The notes under the pieces: generated by a model
Told to the model about the DNA's origin: nothing
Databases searched by the model: none
What the model saw: the letters and a program-made list of their open reading frames with translations, nothing else
Program-made: the position numbers and the translations under genes
Shown: positions 16,716 through 24,409 of the stretch, in pieces
Layout: each line of letters starts with the position of its first letter
Numbering within the stretch: position 1 is the first letter of the stretch
Source: Micromonospora musae
GTDB taxonomy: Bacteria; Actinomycetota; Actinomycetes; Mycobacteriales; Micromonosporaceae
DNA: 64,000 nucleotides
NCBI RefSeq assembly: GCF_003626635.1
Contig: NZ_RAZT01000002.1
Coordinates: forward strand, 372,001 to 436,000
Reading direction: 5' to 3'

Positions 16716-18302
16716 ATGTCCGCACCCACCGCGCCACTCGACGCGGTCGACGCCGCCCCGGCACGCATGTCCCCCCGGGAGGTCCTCCAGGCCCTCTCCG
16801 GGCTGATGGTCGGCATGTTCGTGTCGATCCTCGCGTCCACGGTCGTCGCGAACGCGCTGCCGCGCATCATCGCCGACCTGCACGGCAGCCAGACGGTCTA
16901 CACCTGGATCGTCACCACCGAACTCCTGGCCATGACGGCGACCGTGCCGCTCTGGGGCAAGATGGCCGACCTCTACAGCAAGAAGCTGCTCATCCAGTCG
17001 TCCCTGGCACTGTTCGTGGCCGGTTCGCTGATCGCCGGCTTCACCCCGAACGTCGAGGTCCTGCTGGTCAGCCGGATCGTCCAGGGCATCGGGGCGGGCG
17101 GCATGACCGCGCTGGCCACGATCGTCATGGCCGCGATGATCCCGCCGCGGGAGCTCGGCCGCTACGCCGGCATCTTCGGCGCCGTCTTCGGCGTCGGCAC
17201 CATCGCCGGACCGCTGATCGGCGGCGTCCTGGTCGACACGTCCTGGCTCGGTTGGCGCTGGTGCTTCCTGATCGGCGTCCCGTTCAGCCTGCTCTCGATC
17301 TTCCTGCTCCAGCGGACGCTGCACCTGCCGGTCACCCGGCGCAAGGTACGCATCGACTGGCTCGGCGCGCTGCTGATCACGACAGGTGTCTCGCTGCTGC
17401 TGATCTGGTCGTCCCTGGCGGGCAACAAGTTCGACTGGGCGTCCGGTTGGTCGGCCCTGATGGTCGCCGGCGGCGTCGTCCTGCTGGCCGTGGCGATCTT
17501 CGTGGAGTCCCGGGCCGCCGAGCCGATCATTCCGCTGAAGATCTTCCGGAGCCGGACGGTCTCGCTGGCCACGACCGCCAGCGTCCTCGTCGGCGTGGCC
17601 ATGTTCGGCGGCACGGTCTTCCTGTCGCAGTACTTCCAGATCTCGCTCGGCAAGACGCCGACCGTCGCCGGCCTGATGAGCCTCCCGATGATCTTCGGCC
17701 TGCTGGTCTCCTCGACCGTCGCCGGCCAGCTCATCACCAAGTACGGCCGCTGGAAGATGTACCTCGTCGCCGGCGGAGCGATCATGACCGCCGGCATGAT
17801 CCTGCTCGGCACCATCGACGCGCAGACCAGCGTGGTCGTCCTGTCGATCTACATGGCCGTGCTCGGCATCGGCGTCGGCATGCTCATGCAGAACCTGGTG
17901 CTGGCCGCCCAGAACGACGTACCGGCCCAGGAGCTCGGCGCGGCCACCTCCGTGCTGACGTTCTTCCGCAGCATGGGCGGCGCCATCGGGGTCAGCGCGC
18001 TCGGCGCCGTACTCGCCAGCCGGATCACGACCCTGACGGCCGAGAAGCTCGGACCGGCCGCGGCCGGCGGTGGCTCGACCAACGAGGTCCCCGACCTCAC
18101 CAAACTGCCCGAGCCGGTGCTGCGGATCGTGCAGGACGTCTACGGCATCGCCACCGCCGACCTGTTTTTGATCGGCGCGCCACTGGCGCTGCTCGCAATG
18201 ATCGTGGTTCTCTTCATCAAGGAGAAGCCACTGCACACCCTCAGCGGTGAGGAGCGGCGGGCGCAGGAGGAGGCTGCCCAGGCGGCCTCCCTGTCCCACT
18301 GA
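16716..18302 (+). CDS. DHA2-family (EmrB/QacA) MFS drug exporter
   Basis: A 528-aa transporter predicted to have 14 membrane helices, a proton-driven multidrug or toxin exporter. Motif A is LWGKMADLYSKKLL, and the antiporter motif C region is GPLIGGVLVDTSWLGWRWCF. The C-terminus is hydrophilic (EEAAQAASLSH). AAAGGA precedes the ATG at 16716. It is downstream of, and probably co-transcribed with, the TetR gene. Closely similar in family motifs to the pump at 58117-59757 (shared LPV-RR and SLLLIW segments), so the two are probably paralogues. Substrate unknown. Confidence 0.9.
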   Translation: MSAPTAPLDAVDAAPARMSPREVLQALSGLMVGMFVSILASTVVANALPRIIADLHGSQTVYTWIVTTELLAMTATVPLWGKMADLYSKKLLIQSSLALFVAGSLIAGFTPNVEVLLVSRIVQGIGAGGMTALATIVMAAMIPPRELGRYAGIFGAVFGVGTIAGPLIGGVLVDTSWLGWRWCFLIGVPFSLLSIFLLQRTLHLPVTRRKVRIDWLGALLITTGVSLLLIWSSLAGNKFDWASGWSALMVAGGVVLLAVAIFVESRAAEPIIPLKIFRSRTVSLATTASVLVGVAMFGGTVFLSQYFQISLGKTPTVAGLMSLPMIFGLLVSSTVAGQLITKYGRWKMYLVAGGAIMTAGMILLGTIDAQTSVVVLSIYMAVLGIGVGMLMQNLVLAAQNDVPAQELGAATSVLTFFRSMGGAIGVSALGAVLASRITTLTAEKLGPAAAGGGSTNEVPDLTKLPEPVLRIVQDVYGIATADLFLIGAPLALLAMIVVLFIKEKPLHTLSGEERRAQEEAAQAASLSH

Positions 18303-18320
18303 CGAACCCCCACCGGGACG

Positions 18321-18355
18321 GGGTCCCGCGGCGCCGGCACCGCGCCGCGGGACCC
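18321..18355. terminator. Strong hairpin after the DHA2 pump gene
   Basis: A perfect 14-bp stem, GGGTCCCGCGGCGC at 18321-18334 with its complement at 18342-18355, and a 7-nt loop. No U-tract. It ends the pump transcript and separates it from the convergent kinase gene. Confidence 0.75.
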
Positions 18356-18455
18356 TCCGTCGTTTCCGGGCCGCACGCCTCGAACCGGCGGCGCTCACGC
18401 CCCGGCGGGCGGGCGGGCGGGGCGAAACGTGGAGCAGCGCAGGCGGGTCGGCGCC

Positions 18456-18490
18456 GCTCAGGCCGGGGCCGCTCAGCTCAGGCCGGGGCC
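18456..18490. repeat. 15-bp direct repeat at the 3' end of the anti-sigma kinase gene
   Basis: GCTCAGGCCGGGGCC occurs at 18456-18470 and again at 18476-18490, separated by GCTCA. The second copy contains the stop codon of the kinase gene. It looks like a small tandem duplication. Confidence 0.6.
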
Positions 18491-18900
18491 GCGAAGGCGC
18501 TCAGGGTGACGATCGTGCCGGTGCCGGACGTGTCGATGGTGACGTCCGTGCAGAGGCGCTGCACCAGCCAGAGCCCGCGGCCGCCGAGCGTCTGCGGAGA
18601 CGGCAGACGGGGCGAGACGTCCGCGGGAATACCGAGCCCATGATCACGTACGGTGACCATGACGGTGCCCAGGCCGGCCGTGACGGTGACGTCGGCGCTG
18701 CCCCCACCGTGCTGGATCGCGTTGATCACTACTTCGTTGACGGCGATGGTGAACTGCTCCGCACGGTCGAGATCCAGGCCGGCGTCGAGCGCCGCGCCGG
18801 TCACCCGGTGCCGAACGGCGGCGACGCCGGGCGCCGTGACACCGCGTACCGTCGCCGCGGCCGGACCGGAATCCGGCTGGTCGGCTGATGTCACATCCAC
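18478..18900 (-). CDS. Anti-sigma factor serine kinase (RsbW/SpoIIAB-like ATPase)
   Basis: A 140-aa HATPase_c_2 protein. The N-box is NEVVINAIQHG (residues 55-65), the G1 box is DHGLG (87-91) and the G2 glycine loop is GGRG (106-109). Such kinases bind an alternative sigma factor and phosphorylate a STAS-domain antagonist. The GTG at 18900 has GAGG 5 nt upstream; the in-frame GTG at 18894 is too far from that site. It is divergent from the STAS gene at 19021, and a GAF-PP2C phosphatase follows that gene, completing a partner-switching set. No sigma-B-type gene is adjacent, so the target is elsewhere or the kinase acts on other partners. Confidence 0.85.
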   Translation of the reverse strand: MDVTSADQPDSGPAAATVRGVTAPGVAAVRHRVTGAALDAGLDLDRAEQFTIAVNEVVINAIQHGGGSADVTVTAGLGTVMVTVRDHGLGIPADVSPRLPSPQTLGGRGLWLVQRLCTDVTIDTSGTGTIVTLSAFAAPA

Positions 18901-19020
18901 AACGACCTCACCGCCGGAGCCTAACCACCACCGGCGATCTTCGCCCGAGACGTCTCGATGCCGGTGACTCACTATAAAGTCAGCACGTTCACCGAGTCCG
19001 GGAGGCGAGAGGAGGAGGGC

Positions 19021-19338
19021 GTGGCACCGTCGATCCCCAACCGTCGCGAGGCCGACGCCGTCACCGTGATCGCGCGCGGCGAGATCGATCTCGCCACCGC
19101 CGACGAGCTGCAGCGCGAGATCGAGGCGGCCGTCGCCGGTCCCGCCTCGGCGGTCACCGTCGACCTCGGCGAGGTGACCTTCCTCGACTCGGCCGGCATC
19201 AACGCCCTGCTCACCGGGCGGCGGATCGCCGACGATCACCGCAAGCCGTACCACGTCACGAACGCGCGGGGCATGGTCCGGCAACTCCTGCGGCTGACCG
19301 GGGTCTGGGACCACCTCTCCACCCCGGCGGGCGGGTAG
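19021..19338 (+). CDS. STAS-domain anti-anti-sigma factor (RsbV/SpoIIAA-like)
   Basis: A 105-aa STAS protein: VTVIARGEIDLATADELQRE then VTVDLGEVTFLDSAGINALL. Ser57 in the DSAG motif is the expected phosphorylation site of the partner kinase; dephosphorylation by a PP2C phosphatase would let it release the sigma factor. The GTG at 19021 follows a GGAGGAGGG tract. An in-frame ATG at 18958 lacks one. Kinase (divergent) and phosphatase (64 nt downstream) flank it. Confidence 0.87.
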   Translation: MAPSIPNRREADAVTVIARGEIDLATADELQREIEAAVAGPASAVTVDLGEVTFLDSAGINALLTGRRIADDHRKPYHVTNARGMVRQLLRLTGVWDHLSTPAGG

Positions 19339-19402
19339 TCGCGTTGCGGCGGCAGGGGCCACCGCGGCCGGCGGGCGCCGACGCCCGGGCGAGGATGCGA
19401 CG

Positions 19403-20623
19403 GTGATGAGCGGCGACACCTCGCGGGCCGGCAGCGAGGAGAAGCTCCGGCGGTTGCAGGCGGTGACCGACGCCGCGCTCTCCCAGCTCGGCGTGGAGGA
19501 CCTGCTCGACGAGCTGCTGGTACGCACCCGCGACCTGCTGCAGGCCGACACGGCCGCGATCCTGCTCGTCGACGCCGGCGGCACGGAGCTGGTCGCCACC
19601 GCCGCCAGCGGCCTGGAGGAGGAGGTCCGCCAGGGCGTACGGCTGCCCATCGGTCGCGGATTCGCCGGTTCGGTGGCGGCCCGCGGCGAGCCGGTCATGA
19701 TCGAACACGTCGACCACACCAACGTCATCAACCCGATCCTGCTCACCCGGGGCGTCGCCTCCGTCCTGGGCGTGCCGATGCTCAACGGCTCCCAGGTCAT
19801 CGGCGTACTGCACGTCGGCACCCTGACCCCGCGGCGGTTCGCCGCGGACGACGTCGAGCTGCTGCGCCTGGTGGCCGACCGGGCCAGCCTGGCCACTCAG
19901 GCCCGGCTGTCGCGGCTCGACCGGGCCGCCGCGGTGGCCCTGCAACGCAGCCTGCTGCCCGCCCGGCCGCAGGCCGTCCCCGGGCTCGACGTCGCCGCCC
20001 GCTACGTGCCCGGCAGCGCCACCGGAGTCGGCGGCGACTGGTACGACCTCTTCGCACTCCCGTCCGGGCACATCGGGATCGCCATCGGCGACGTCGCCGG
20101 CAACGGCCTGCGCGCGGCCGTCGTCATGGGACGCATCCGCAGCGCGCTGCGGGCGTACGCGCTGGAGACCGAGGATCCGGCCGAGGTGCTCACCCGCCTC
20201 GACCGTAAGGTGCAGCTCTTCGAGCCGGGGGCGATGGCCACCGCGCTCTACGCCGTCCTGGACCCCACCCTGGAGACTGTCACCGTCTCCAGCGCCGGGC
20301 ACCTGCCCCCACTCGTCGCCGAGCCGGGCGAGGGCACCCGGCTCGTGCCGATCGAACCGGACCTTCCGCTCGGCGCCTACCCCGGAGCCTCCCGGCACGC
20401 CGCCCGCACCGAGCTGGCGCCCGCCGGCTGCCTCTTCCTCTACACCGACGGACTCATCGAACGGCGTGACCGCCACCTCGACGTGGGGATCGATCTGCTG
20501 CTGCGGTCGCTGACCTGTCAACCGGCCGACGCGATGTGCACCACCGCGATGGCCGCGATGCTCTCCGAGAGGGAGGCCACCGACGACGTCGCGGTCCTCG
20601 CCGTACGGCGTACCGACGGCTGA
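19403..20623 (+). CDS. GAF-domain PP2C/SpoIIE serine phosphatase
   Basis: A 406-aa soluble protein. A GAF domain occupies about residues 15-170 (LLQADTAAILLVDAGGTELVA, LPIGRGFAGSVAARGEPV, SVLGVPMLNGSQVIGVLHVG). The SpoIIE/RsbU-like PP2C domain follows (VALQRSLLPARPQAVPGLD, VGGDWYDLF, IAIGDVAGNGLRAA, FLYTDGLIERRD, TDDVAVLAVR), with metal-binding aspartates in the GGDWYD, GDVAGNG and TDD motifs. It should dephosphorylate the adjacent STAS protein in response to a small-molecule or redox signal sensed by GAF. Start at GTG 19403 or ATG 19406. Confidence 0.9.
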   Translation: MMSGDTSRAGSEEKLRRLQAVTDAALSQLGVEDLLDELLVRTRDLLQADTAAILLVDAGGTELVATAASGLEEEVRQGVRLPIGRGFAGSVAARGEPVMIEHVDHTNVINPILLTRGVASVLGVPMLNGSQVIGVLHVGTLTPRRFAADDVELLRLVADRASLATQARLSRLDRAAAVALQRSLLPARPQAVPGLDVAARYVPGSATGVGGDWYDLFALPSGHIGIAIGDVAGNGLRAAVVMGRIRSALRAYALETEDPAEVLTRLDRKVQLFEPGAMATALYAVLDPTLETVTVSSAGHLPPLVAEPGEGTRLVPIEPDLPLGAYPGASRHAARTELAPAGCLFLYTDGLIERRDRHLDVGIDLLLRSLTCQPADAMCTTAMAAMLSEREATDDVAVLAVRRTDG

Positions 20624-20730
20624 CCGGCGACGCCGGTCCCGCCCGCGCGGCGGCGGTAGGCCGCCCCACGGTTTGCCGCCCCCGGCACGCGGGTAGACGC
20701 CGCTGTCCGTTCCAGAGAAGGGCGGCGAAC

Positions 20731-21132
20731 GTGCAGAACAACGAGTTCATCGACTCCGTGGCGATGCGGCTACGGACCTCGTCCGAGCAGGCGACCGCGA
20801 TCACGCGGGCCACTCTGACCACGCTGGCCGAGCGGATCGAGAGCGGCGAGGCAAAGGATCTCGCCGCCCTACTGCCCGAGGAGCTCCAGGGGTACGCCCA
20901 CGGGCCCGCCGGCGAAACCGGCCGTTTCAGCTTCGACTCGTTCGTCAACCAGGTGAGCGGGCGGGCCGAGGTGGACGGCTCGACGGCTCGGGACGGCGTA
21001 CGGGCGGTCTTCGACACGCTGCGCGAGGCGATCCCGCCGGGGGCGTACGACGACGTCATCACCCAGTTGCCGGCGGACTTCTGGCAGCTCACCGACTCCG
21101 CCGGCCGGTACGACGGCCGACGCGGAAGCTGA
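20731..21132 (+). CDS. DUF2267 domain protein
   Basis: A 133-aa helical protein, starting MQNNEFIDSVAMRLRTSSEQA from a GTG with GAAGGGCGG upstream. Two tandem half-domains are visible: TRATLTTLAERIESGEAKDLAALLPEEL and VRAVFDTLREAIPPGAYDDVITQLPADF. This is the typical repeat of DUF2267, which occurs in stress-associated actinobacterial loci. Function unknown. It follows the partner-switching phosphatase by about 107 nt on the same strand and could belong to the same stress response. Confidence 0.8.
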   Translation: MQNNEFIDSVAMRLRTSSEQATAITRATLTTLAERIESGEAKDLAALLPEELQGYAHGPAGETGRFSFDSFVNQVSGRAEVDGSTARDGVRAVFDTLREAIPPGAYDDVITQLPADFWQLTDSAGRYDGRRGS

Positions 21133-21218
21133 CCGGGGAGCCGGACGAGAAGACATCGATTGATGCGAAGCTGGCTATCCGGCGAGCGGCTCGATAGCGT
21201 GCCGGTAACGCTCGGGTA

Positions 21219-21785
21219 ATGAAGGTGTCACTCAGGATGATGACGACCAGCGCCGATCCCCACCTCGTCCGGCGGGCCGCCCAGGGTGACCGGGCGGCGG
21301 CCGCGACCCTGCTCGCCGACGTCCGGCCCGGAGTGATCCGTTACTGCCGTGCGCGGCTCGGCCGCACCGACGACACATACGCGCCGGCCGACGCCTGCGC
21401 CGATGAGATCTGCCTCGCCGTGCTGCGGGCCCTGCCCCGGCTCGGACCGGGCGTGCCGTTCCCCGCGTTCGTCCACGGGATCGCGCTGCGGCTGGTGACC
21501 GACGCGCAGCCGACGTCGCACGGTTGTGTCGCCGAGCCGCCGGCCGACGGGTCACCGCACCGGACCGTCGTCGCCGATCTGGTCCGCCGGCTCTCCGGGC
21601 TGCTCGGCCTGCTCTCCGAGGCGCAGCGGGAGATCCTCGTCCTGCGGGTGGCGGTCGGACTCACGGCCGAACAGGTCGGCACGGCCCTCGGCATCTCCGC
21701 GGCCGCCGTACGGATCGGCCAGTCGCGCGCGCTGGCCCGACTCCGCACCCTGCCGGGGAACGCACTCGGTGAGGTCGCCGCGTGA
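21219..21785 (+). CDS. sigD: ECF sigma factor of the SigD/ShbA type
   Basis: A 188-aa sigma-70 factor with region 2 (RPGVIRYCRARLGRTDDTYAP, ADEICLAVLRALPRL, FPAFVHGIALRLVTDA) and region 4 (LSEAQREILVLRVAVGLTAE, ISAAAVRIGQSRALARLR). The spacing and wording match actinobacterial SigD/ShbA; ShbA in Streptomyces drives the housekeeping sigma gene. The neighbour 21847 encodes the matching anti-sigma factor RsdA, which supports the assignment. Start at ATG 21219 has no clear ribosome binding site; a TAGCGT box lies about 20 nt upstream. Confidence 0.85.
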   Translation: MKVSLRMMTTSADPHLVRRAAQGDRAAAATLLADVRPGVIRYCRARLGRTDDTYAPADACADEICLAVLRALPRLGPGVPFPAFVHGIALRLVTDAQPTSHGCVAEPPADGSPHRTVVADLVRRLSGLLGLLSEAQREILVLRVAVGLTAEQVGTALGISAAAVRIGQSRALARLRTLPGNALGEVAA

Positions 21786-21846
21786 CGTGTTCGCCACGGG
21801 GCGGTCGCGGCGCGAAAGGATCCGGCCCGGACGCCGGGCTCGCGGC

Positions 21847-22419
21847 GTGACCGAGCCGAACCGGGAGGAGAGCGAGGAGCTGGACCTCGCCACGATCGCC
21901 CGCGACGACGAGCTGCTCGACGCAATCGGCCGGGGCGAGGAGGTTCCCGTCGCCGATCCGGTCGCGACGACGCTGGCCGCCTGGCGTACCGATCTCCTCG
22001 ACGGCCGGCCGTCGCGGCCACGCCGGGGCGGCGTACCGGTCCCGGCGCCGGTGGGCCCGGCGCCGGCCGGCCGGGGCGCGTCGTACCTCGCCGCCGCAGT
22101 CATCGTCGTCCTGACGCTCATGACCGGGATCGCCGTGGGCGGACGCCGGGCGGAGCCGGGCAGCCCACTGTGGCCGGTGACCCGGGTGTGCTGTCCGGAG
22201 CTCGCGCAGGTGCGCATCGCGCAGGAGGAGCTCGGGCGGGCCCGCGCGGCGGTCGAGGCGGACCACCCGGACGAGGCGCGGAACCATCTCGAACAGGCCC
22301 GCCGGCGGCTCGCCGAGGTCGACACGGCCGACGCCCAGCGCCTGCTCGCCGACCTCGACACCCTGGAGAGCGCCCTGGAGACGGTACGTCCGGACCCGGC
22401 GTCGACTCGGTCCCCCTGA
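21847..22419 (+). CDS. rsdA: Anti-sigma-D factor RsdA
   Basis: A 190-aa membrane protein. The N-terminal sigma-binding motif is LDLATIARDDELLDAIGRG (residues 12-30), the RsdA hallmark. A proline-rich linker leads to one membrane helix at about 80-99 (YLAAAVIVVLTLMTGIAVG). The extracytoplasmic region carries a CC pair and a helical segment (RIAQEELGRARAAVEADHPD...). It should hold SigD at the membrane until proteolysis releases it. GTG start at 21847, 61 nt after sigD on the same strand. Confidence 0.88.
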   Translation: MTEPNREESEELDLATIARDDELLDAIGRGEEVPVADPVATTLAAWRTDLLDGRPSRPRRGGVPVPAPVGPAPAGRGASYLAAAVIVVLTLMTGIAVGGRRAEPGSPLWPVTRVCCPELAQVRIAQEELGRARAAVEADHPDEARNHLEQARRRLAEVDTADAQRLLADLDTLESALETVRPDPASTRSP

Positions 22420-22550
22420 CGGTCGCGTCGTCCGGCCCGGTGGATCCTCCGACTTCCCGGCACTCCGAGTCGATTCCGCTTGAAGATGCTCACCGGCGCG
22501 GACCCGGCACGACCGATGCCGGACCGGGGTGCGGCCGGGAGACTGGGCCG

Positions 22551-23321
22551 ATGTCCTCCTCGACCATGCTGGTGCTCGGACCGAAGCTCTGGGTGGCGCT
22601 CGCCGCGCTGACCGCCGCCGCGGCCGCCGTGGCGGCAGTCGGGCGGTTGGGGCACAGCCGTCAGATCATGGTCGCCGCCCTCCGCGCGGCAGTCCAGCTG
22701 ACGGCGGTATCGCTGCTGATCGCCGCCATCGTCGCGTCGCACTGGGCCACCGCCGGCTTCGTGGTGCTGATGTGCCTCGTCGCCTCCGGCACCTCCGCCC
22801 GCCGGGTGGGCGCCGGACGATCCGGCTGGTGGGTCGCCTTGCCGATCGTGGCGGGCAGCCTCACCGTGGTGGCGGCGCTGCTCGCCGCCGGTCTGCTGCC
22901 GGCCCGTGGCATCGCCGTCATTCCCGTGGCCGGCATCCTGATCGGCGGGGCGATGACCGCCACCTCGCTCGCCGGTCGACGGGCCGTCGACGAGCTGACC
23001 GGCCGCCGGGGCGAGGTCGAGGCGGCCCTGGCGCTCGGCCTCTCCCCGCGCGACGCGGTGCTGCTGGTGTGCCGCGCCGCAGCCGCCCAGGCGTTGATCC
23101 CCGCGCTCGATCAGACCCGCACCGTGGGGTTGGTGACCCTGCCGGGGGCGTTCGTCGGGGTGCTGCTGGGCGGGGCGAGCCCGATCGAGGCGGGCGTCAC
23201 CCAGCTCTTCGTCCTCGTCGGGCTGCTGGCCGTGGAGGCCGTCGCGGTCGTGCTCACCGTCGAGCTGGTGGCCCGGGGGCGGCTGCGCCCACGGGAGCCG
23301 ATCCCGGCCCTGGCCGGCTGA
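22551..23321 (+). CDS. FetB/YbbM-like ABC transporter permease (UPF0014)
   Basis: A 256-aa membrane protein with about seven helices. Family signatures: RQIMVAALRAAVQLTAVSLL, GTSARRVGAG, IPVAGILIGGAMTATSLAGRR, EVEAALALGLSPRDAVLL, RTVGLVTLPGAFVGVLLGG and SPIEAGVTQLFVLVGLLA. In E. coli the homologue FetB works with the ATPase FetA in iron homeostasis. No ATPase gene is adjacent here, so it is an orphan permease in this window. GGGAG is about 10 nt upstream of the ATG at 22551. Confidence 0.8.
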   Translation: MSSSTMLVLGPKLWVALAALTAAAAAVAAVGRLGHSRQIMVAALRAAVQLTAVSLLIAAIVASHWATAGFVVLMCLVASGTSARRVGAGRSGWWVALPIVAGSLTVVAALLAAGLLPARGIAVIPVAGILIGGAMTATSLAGRRAVDELTGRRGEVEAALALGLSPRDAVLLVCRAAAAQALIPALDQTRTVGLVTLPGAFVGVLLGGASPIEAGVTQLFVLVGLLAVEAVAVVLTVELVARGRLRPREPIPALAG

Positions 23322-23335
23322 TCCGCCAAAGACGG

Positions 23336-23364
23336 TTGGTTTTCCGCCGGCAGCCACCTATGGT
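23336..23364 (+). promoter_or_regulatory. Putative promoter of the dksA/traR leader
   Basis: TTGGTT (23336-23341) and TATGGT (23359-23364) with a 17-nt spacer. Transcription would begin near 23371, which is 261 nt upstream of the dksA start codon and leaves a long leader RNA. Confidence 0.5.
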
Positions 23365-23370
23365 GGTCGG

Positions 23371-23609
23371 ATGCTCCCGGTCGGTAAGCACGCCGCACCC
23401 GTCACGCCACTGACGGTGCTGTGGGCTGCCCACCGACCGGTCCGCGCGGCGCTGCCCGGAGGCCGCTGCGCCCGCGCGCTCATCGCGCCCACCCTGGCCA
23501 CCCAGGGCCGGCCGAGCCCGGTTCCGGGCCGTGGCCCACCGGCGGATCCGTCACATCCCAGGAACGGACGCCAAGGGCGAAGCCACACAGCTTCGGCCCT
23601 TTTTTCTTT
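23371..23609 (+). promoter_or_regulatory. Structured leader RNA candidate ending in an intrinsic terminator, upstream of dksA
   Basis: The 310-bp gap before dksA is not empty. From the likely transcription start, CCGGTCGGT (23377-23385) can pair perfectly with ACCGACCGG (23432-23440), enclosing a hairpin CCGTC/GACGG (23399-23403 with 23412-23416). A TCCGT/ACGGA hairpin lies further on. The unit closes with a canonical intrinsic terminator whose U-tract ends 8 nt before the dksA Shine-Dalgarno sequence. This is the layout of a transcription-attenuation leader or a terminated small RNA. The same stretch is also an open frame from ATG 23371, in frame with dksA and without a stop. I recognise no known riboswitch class. 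Confidence 0.45.
23573..23609 (+). terminator. Intrinsic terminator inside the dksA leader
   Basis: AAGGGCGAAGC (23573-23583) pairs with GCTTC plus GCCCTT (23590-23601), with one bulged G and a CACACA loop, followed by TTTTTTCTTT (23600-23609). One of the few U-tract terminators in the window. The dksA ribosome binding site AAGGAG begins at 23618, so it acts as either a terminator of an upstream RNA or an attenuator. Confidence 0.75.
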
Positions 23610-23631
23610 ACCCGAACAAGGAGACCCCATC

Positions 23632-23955
23632 ATGAGCACGGGCACCCACCGGCGGGCCGATCAGGACCGGCTGGACAACCTGCACGCGACCCTCAGCAAG
23701 GAGTTCGAGGTGCAGAGCGCGAGGCTGACCGAACTCACCGCCGACACCGGCGACCCGGGCCAGGCGCACACCCAGTCGGCGCTGATCGCCGCGGCCCGGC
23801 AGAGCATCGAGCAGATCGCGGGCGCACTGCGGCGCATCGCCGAGGGCAGCTACGGCGCCTGCGAGCGGTGCCAGGGCGACATTCCGGCCGAGCGGCTGGA
23901 GATTCTGCCGCACGCCCGCTTCTGCGTTCCCTGCCAGCAGAAGCAGAACGGCTGA
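23632..23955 (+). CDS. dksA: TraR/DksA-family zinc-finger protein
   Basis: A 107-aa protein. An N-terminal coiled-coil (DQDRLDNLHATLSKEFEVQS...) is followed by GSYGACERCQGDIPAERLEI and LPHARFCVPCQQK, a four-cysteine zinc finger. DksA-like proteins bind RNA polymerase through the secondary channel and modulate initiation, often with ppGpp. AAGGAG lies 8 nt before the ATG at 23632. The upstream frame stays open to 23371, so a longer N-terminal form is formally possible. Confidence 0.88.
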   Translation: MSTGTHRRADQDRLDNLHATLSKEFEVQSARLTELTADTGDPGQAHTQSALIAAARQSIEQIAGALRRIAEGSYGACERCQGDIPAERLEILPHARFCVPCQQKQNG

Positions 23956-24059
23956 TCCGTCGGGCCGGGCGGGACCCGGATGGCGCCGGCGCCACGAGCG
24001 CCCCGGTGACGACCTTGCCCGCCGCCGGGGCGGTACGCCACCCCGGCGGCGGATCGGGC

Positions 24060-24317
24060 TCAGCAGCGGGGCAAGCCGGGGATGTACCCGTTGTGTCCGG
24101 TGGAGACGTACGCGTCGGAGACCCAGCGGTTGGTGCCGATCCGGTTCCAGACGTTGGTGGGGCCGGAGCGCACGTTCAGGTTCGCCGACTCGGTGTTCAC
24201 CGGGCCGGCGCCGATGCCGTTGACCCCGTCGACCAGTCGCAGGTAGTAGGTCCAGTTCCAGTTCGGACCCGGATCGGTGTGGGTGGCGCCGGGCACCTCG
24301 ACGGTGAGGAAGTTTTC
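24060..24317 (-). pseudogene. Remnant of an N-acetylmuramoyl-L-alanine amidase/SH3 protein (C-terminal part)
   Basis: Reading leftward from 24317, an in-frame TAG is followed by ENFLTVEVPGATHTDPGPNW, which looks like the end of an amidase_2-type cell-wall hydrolase domain. Then comes VNTESANLNVRSGPTNVWN, an SH3-like cell-wall-binding segment, and the end NGYIPGLPRC. The catalytic part is missing and no ribosome binding site or start supports expression. It therefore appears to be a truncated, decaying gene for a secreted peptidoglycan hydrolase. No mobile element is seen next to the break. Confidence 0.6.
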
Positions 24318-24409
24318 CTACATCTGCCGCGCGGCGCGGCTCGACACCGTGTCGTACCGGCCGGGCAGGATCGTGCGCGGACGATGTCGACTCGACCCGG
24401 GGACGTGAG

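Noticed and set aside
18456..18490. Direct repeat as a possible attachment site
   Set aside because: No integrase or flanking element exists; it is better explained as a small tandem duplication at a gene end.
18961..18980. T7-promoter-like GACTCACTATAAAG upstream of the STAS gene
   Set aside because: It matches part of the phage T7 promoter but lacks the flanking consensus (TAATAC, GGG), and no phage genes are present. Coincidence.
23371..23631. Leader reading frame fused to dksA as a longer protein
   Set aside because: The 107-aa form has a strong ribosome binding site and family length, so I annotate that start. The longer form is kept only as a possibility in the findings.
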